From Roseovarius sp. (lineage in GTDB: Bacteria; Pseudomonadota; Alphaproteobacteria; Rhodobacterales; Rhodobacteraceae): a stretch of DNA of 7,500 bases. The notes beneath the pieces were generated by a model. It searched no databases and was not told where the DNA came from. It saw nothing but the letters and a program-made list of their open reading frames with translations. Position numbers and translations under genes: made by a program. The stretch lies in the NCBI GenBank assembly GCA_007125415.1, contig SLDH01000391.1, positions 1-7,500 of the forward strand, in the 5' to 3' direction. Below are positions 5,701 to 7,500 of this stretch, piece after piece (position 1 is the stretch's first letter; every line of letters starts with the position of its first letter).

Positions 5701-5753
5701 CTGCAGCTGCAAAGAGAATTACGCCCGCAGCGCGGGATTGCAATGCAAAGAGA
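5701..5753 (-). promoter_or_regulatory. hbdH control region with two PhaR-like TGC palindromes
   Basis: On the - strand, TTGC-ATT-GCAA (5738-5748) is a perfect 11-base palindrome, and TTGC-AGCT-GCAG (5701-5712) is a near-palindrome 27 bases before the ATG. Both start within the same 10-base direct repeat TCTCTTTGCA (5744-5753 and 5708-5717), 36 bases apart. As I recall, PhaR of Paracoccus denitrificans and Rhodobacter sphaeroides binds CTGC-N3/4-GCAG, which these resemble. The GCAA half could also be a -35 box, with TAATTC (5716-5721) as a weak -10 at 16 bases. A CCCGC-AGC-GCGGG hairpin (5724-5736) lies between the two sites. Confidence 0.45.
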
Positions 5754-5871
5754 GCCATCAGCCGGAAGAGAGTGTGTCAGCCGTCACGGACGCAGATTCG
5801 CAGCGCAGCCGCATGGTCTGCATGACCTCGGCAGGGGATGGCGCTCCTCCCTGCGCGCCAGGATAAGGCAT

Positions 5872-5900
5872 AAAAAAAACGCCGGCACGAAGCCGGCGTT
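5872..5900 (-). terminator. Intrinsic terminator of the candidate small RNA
   Basis: On the - strand a perfect 9-bp stem AACGCCGGC (5900-5892) and GCCGGCGTT (5886-5878) encloses the loop TTCGT and runs into an unbroken series of eight T in all. This is a textbook Rho-independent terminator for leftward transcription. The + strand side has no T-tract. No protein gene ends here on the - strand, so it must terminate a non-coding or leader transcript. Confidence 0.85.
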
Positions 5901-5947
5901 CAGTTATTGAGGCAGGTTTCATACAGGCAAGAAACCTATCGAGCAGT
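5872..5947 (-). ncRNA. Candidate small RNA (about 76 nt)
   Basis: A sigma-70-type promoter (5954-5982) would start transcription near 5947, and the terminator at 5872-5900 would end it, giving about 76 nt. The RNA would have a first hairpin AGGTTTC/GAAACCT (5931-5937 with 5914-5920) with the 10-base loop TTGCCTGTAT, a single-stranded linker GCCTCAATAACTG (5913-5901), and the terminator hairpin. TGCCT occurs in both the loop and the start of the linker, so it may be exposed for pairing with targets. I see no reading frame with a usable start. I do not recognise it as a named RNA family. It could instead be a terminated leader of hbdH, whose ATG is about 200 bases further on. Confidence 0.55.
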
Positions 5948-5953
5948 AATCTC

Positions 5954-5982
5954 CTTATATGCAATCTTGCGCAGCAATCCAA
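5954..5982 (-). promoter_or_regulatory. Promoter of the candidate small RNA
   Basis: On the - strand, TTGGAT (5982-5977) and TATAAG (5959-5954) are separated by exactly 17 bases, which fits a housekeeping sigma factor. It is the best promoter-like pair I see in the window. It points away from the YejA-like gene and towards the terminator at 5872-5900. Confidence 0.55.
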
Positions 5983-5991
5983 GCTAAAAGT

Positions 5992-6050
5992 TTGAAAAGA
6001 CGTGAAAGCCCCTTTACCTAGGCGATGAATAAAACAAGGGGACGGAAGGA
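5992..6050 (+). promoter_or_regulatory. Weak promoter and 5' leader of the YejA-like gene
   Basis: TTGAAA (5992-5997) with TACCTA (6015-6020) at 17 bases is a possible promoter, though its -10 is poor. CCCCTT (6009-6014) and AAGGGG (6036-6041) form an inverted repeat with a 21-base gap. GGAAGGA (6044-6050) is a strong ribosome-binding site 11 bases before the ATG. The -35 box would sit next to that of the divergent small RNA, so the two promoters may share a regulator. Confidence 0.3.
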
Positions 6051-6061
6051 TTGTTGCCAGA

Positions 6062-7500
6062 ATGAGATCAGAATTTTTCCGCTCATTGCGCCGATTGCTT
6101 GGTGCCTTTGCAACTGTTTTCTTGGTGCCCTTTGCCCAGGCTGATCCGGCTCATGGCATAGCTATGTATGGTACCCCGGCCCTACCACCGGATTTTGTGT
6201 CTCTGCCCTATGCAAACCCCGAAGCGCCCAAGGGCGGGCGGGTGATAACCGGCAATGTGGGCGGCTTTGATTCGCTCAATCCCTTCACAGTGCGCGGCAC
6301 GCCGCCCTGGCAATTGCGGCATCTCGCATACGAGTCGCTGATGGGCCGCTCCTGGGACGAACCTTTCACCCTCTACGGCCTGCTGGCCGAATCGGTCGAG
6401 ACAAGCCCCGAACGTGACTGGGTGGAATTCACCCTGCGCGAGGAGGCCCGCTTTTCCGATGGCAGCCCGGTGACGGTCGAGGATGTGATCTGGTCCTACG
6501 AGACATTGGGCACCGAAGGTCACGGCCGCTATCGCGGATTCTGGCGCAATGTCGAACGGATCGAGGCAACAGGCCCCCGCACGGTGCGCCTGACCTTCGC
6601 CGTCGAGGACCGGGAACTGGCCTTGATCGCCGGGCTGCGCCCGATCCTCAAGAAGGCCCAATGGGAGGGCAAGGATTTCGCCAATGCGCGCCTCAACGAT
6701 ATCCCTGTCGGAACTGCCCCCTATGTGGTCGAAAGCTTCGAGACGGAGCGTAATGTCGTCCTGCGGCGCAACCCGGACTATTGGGGCCGCGATCTGCCGC
6801 TGCGCCAGGGCGTAGCGAATTTCGACGAGATCCGGATCGAAATCTATGGCAGCGACACGGTGATGAAGGAGGCCTTCAAGGGGGGGGCGCTTTCCTATGT
6901 GCGCGAATTCAATGCCGACAGATGGGAGACCCAGTATGATTTCCCCGCCGTGCAGCGCGGCGATATCTTGCTCTCGGAGATACCTCACGGCCGGCCTTCG
7001 GGGATGACAGGCTTCGTGATCAATACCCGCCGTGCGCCGCTCGACGACTGGCGCGTGCGCGAGGCTCTGCTGCTGGCTTTCAATTTCGAATTCATCAATG
7101 ACACGCTCACCGGCGGGCGCCAGCCGCGCATCACTTCCTACTTTTCGGGCTCCGAGCTTTCGATGCAGCCCGGCCCTGCCTCCGGGCGGGTGCAGGCGCT
7201 GCTTGAGCCGTTTTCCGCCGAGTTGCCTCCCGGCGCGCTGGAGGGCTACGAGATGCCTCGCTCCGATGGCACGCAGCGCAACCGCGCAAATCTGCTTGCC
7301 GCGGCCGATCTGCTGGCGGAGGCCGGCTGGCGCGTCCAGGACGGTGTTCTCAAGAATGCCGAGGGCGAAGCGCTCCGGCTCAACGTGCTGCTCCGGCAGG
7401 ATGCGCTCATCGCGCAGGCCAATACCATGATCGACATCTATGAATCTGCGCTTGCTCGGCTGGGTATCGCGCTTGATGTGGATCAGACGGATATCGCGCA
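6062..7500 (+). CDS. YejA-like extracellular (peptide-binding) solute-binding protein, family 5 (partial)
   Basis: N-terminal 479 residues of a periplasmic SBP_bac_5 protein; the frame is open to the window edge, and the family usually runs to about 600 residues. A Sec signal peptide is clear: RSEFFRSLRR, then the hydrophobic LLGAFATVFLVPF, with probable cleavage after AQA (residue 27). HGIAMYGTPALPPDF...NPEAPKGG (31-59), FDSLNPF (69-75) and the LYGLLAESV stretch are characteristic of the YejA branch, whose members bind oligopeptides or microcin C-like peptides for a YejBEF-type ABC importer. FSDGSPVTVEDVIWSYE (from about 131) is the general family-5 signature. The ATG at 6062 has GGAAGGA upstream and starts the signal peptide directly. 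Permease and ATPase genes would be expected to the right. The exact ligand cannot be read from the sequence. Confidence 0.92.
   Translation, partial: MRSEFFRSLRRLLGAFATVFLVPFAQADPAHGIAMYGTPALPPDFVSLPYANPEAPKGGRVITGNVGGFDSLNPFTVRGTPPWQLRHLAYESLMGRSWDEPFTLYGLLAESVETSPERDWVEFTLREEARFSDGSPVTVEDVIWSYETLGTEGHGRYRGFWRNVERIEATGPRTVRLTFAVEDRELALIAGLRPILKKAQWEGKDFANARLNDIPVGTAPYVVESFETERNVVLRRNPDYWGRDLPLRQGVANFDEIRIEIYGSDTVMKEAFKGGALSYVREFNADRWETQYDFPAVQRGDILLSEIPHGRPSGMTGFVINTRRAPLDDWRVREALLLAFNFEFINDTLTGGRQPRITSYFSGSELSMQPGPASGRVQALLEPFSAELPPGALEGYEMPRSDGTQRNRANLLAAADLLAEAGWRVQDGVLKNAEGEALRLNVLLRQDALIAQANTMIDIYESALARLGIALDVDQTDIA

Noticed and set aside
5758..5982. A 74-codon - strand frame reading through the small-RNA candidate
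   Set aside because: It would begin with a TTG inside the predicted promoter (-35 box) and be translated through a strong intrinsic terminator; composition is not protein-like.
6182..6988. A 268-codon open frame on the - strand
   Set aside because: It is fully antisense to the YejA-like gene, whose + strand translation carries a signal peptide and family motifs; no domain is recognisable in the antisense product.

Overview
The window looks like chromosomal DNA from an alphaproteobacterium, most likely a member of the Rhodobacteraceae (Roseobacter group). This rests on overall protein flavour (the N-terminal extension of IlvN, the alphaproteobacterial AQDCHAE stretch in TpiA, a SufT/SufA pair), moderate-to-high GC with GC-ending codons, and a recurrent intergenic motif I associate from memory with that family. 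No mobile element, CRISPR array, tRNA or rRNA is visible.

Layout, left to right. (1) On the + strand are the last codons of a gene that is probably the acetolactate synthase large subunit, then ilvN (small, ACT-domain subunit), then two iron-sulfur assembly genes, a sufT-like MIP18/DUF59 protein and a SufA/IscA A-type carrier. Acetolactate synthase feeds branched-chain amino acid synthesis, whose dihydroxyacid dehydratase and isopropylmalate isomerase steps need Fe-S clusters; any functional link is inference. (2) A 2-oxoglutarate/Fe(II) oxygenase-superfamily gene of unknown substrate lies on the - strand, convergent with sufA and divergent from tpiA (triose-phosphate isomerase, + strand). 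(3) A 353-base gap after tpiA holds a strong hairpin terminator and a structured, gene-free stretch. (4) A two-gene - strand unit encodes 3-hydroxybutyrate dehydrogenase followed by a patatin-like hydrolase, the same pairing as the Legionella bdhA-patD operon for polyhydroxybutyrate (PHB) mobilisation. Its upstream region has two TGC-rich palindromes resembling sites of the PHB regulator PhaR. (5) Between this unit and the last gene is a compact promoter, hairpin and terminator arrangement on the - strand that looks like an undescribed small RNA of about 76 nt. (6) The window ends inside a + strand gene for a YejA-type periplasmic peptide-binding protein of an ABC importer.

Most of the window is ordinary housekeeping. 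The points that merit a second look are intergenic: the small-RNA candidate at 5872-5947, the repeated GAGTATTT...ATGAAG element (106-127 on +, 4815-4836 on -, and a degenerate copy at 778-798), the PhaR-like sites before the 3-hydroxybutyrate dehydrogenase gene, and the structured gap at 3490-3783.
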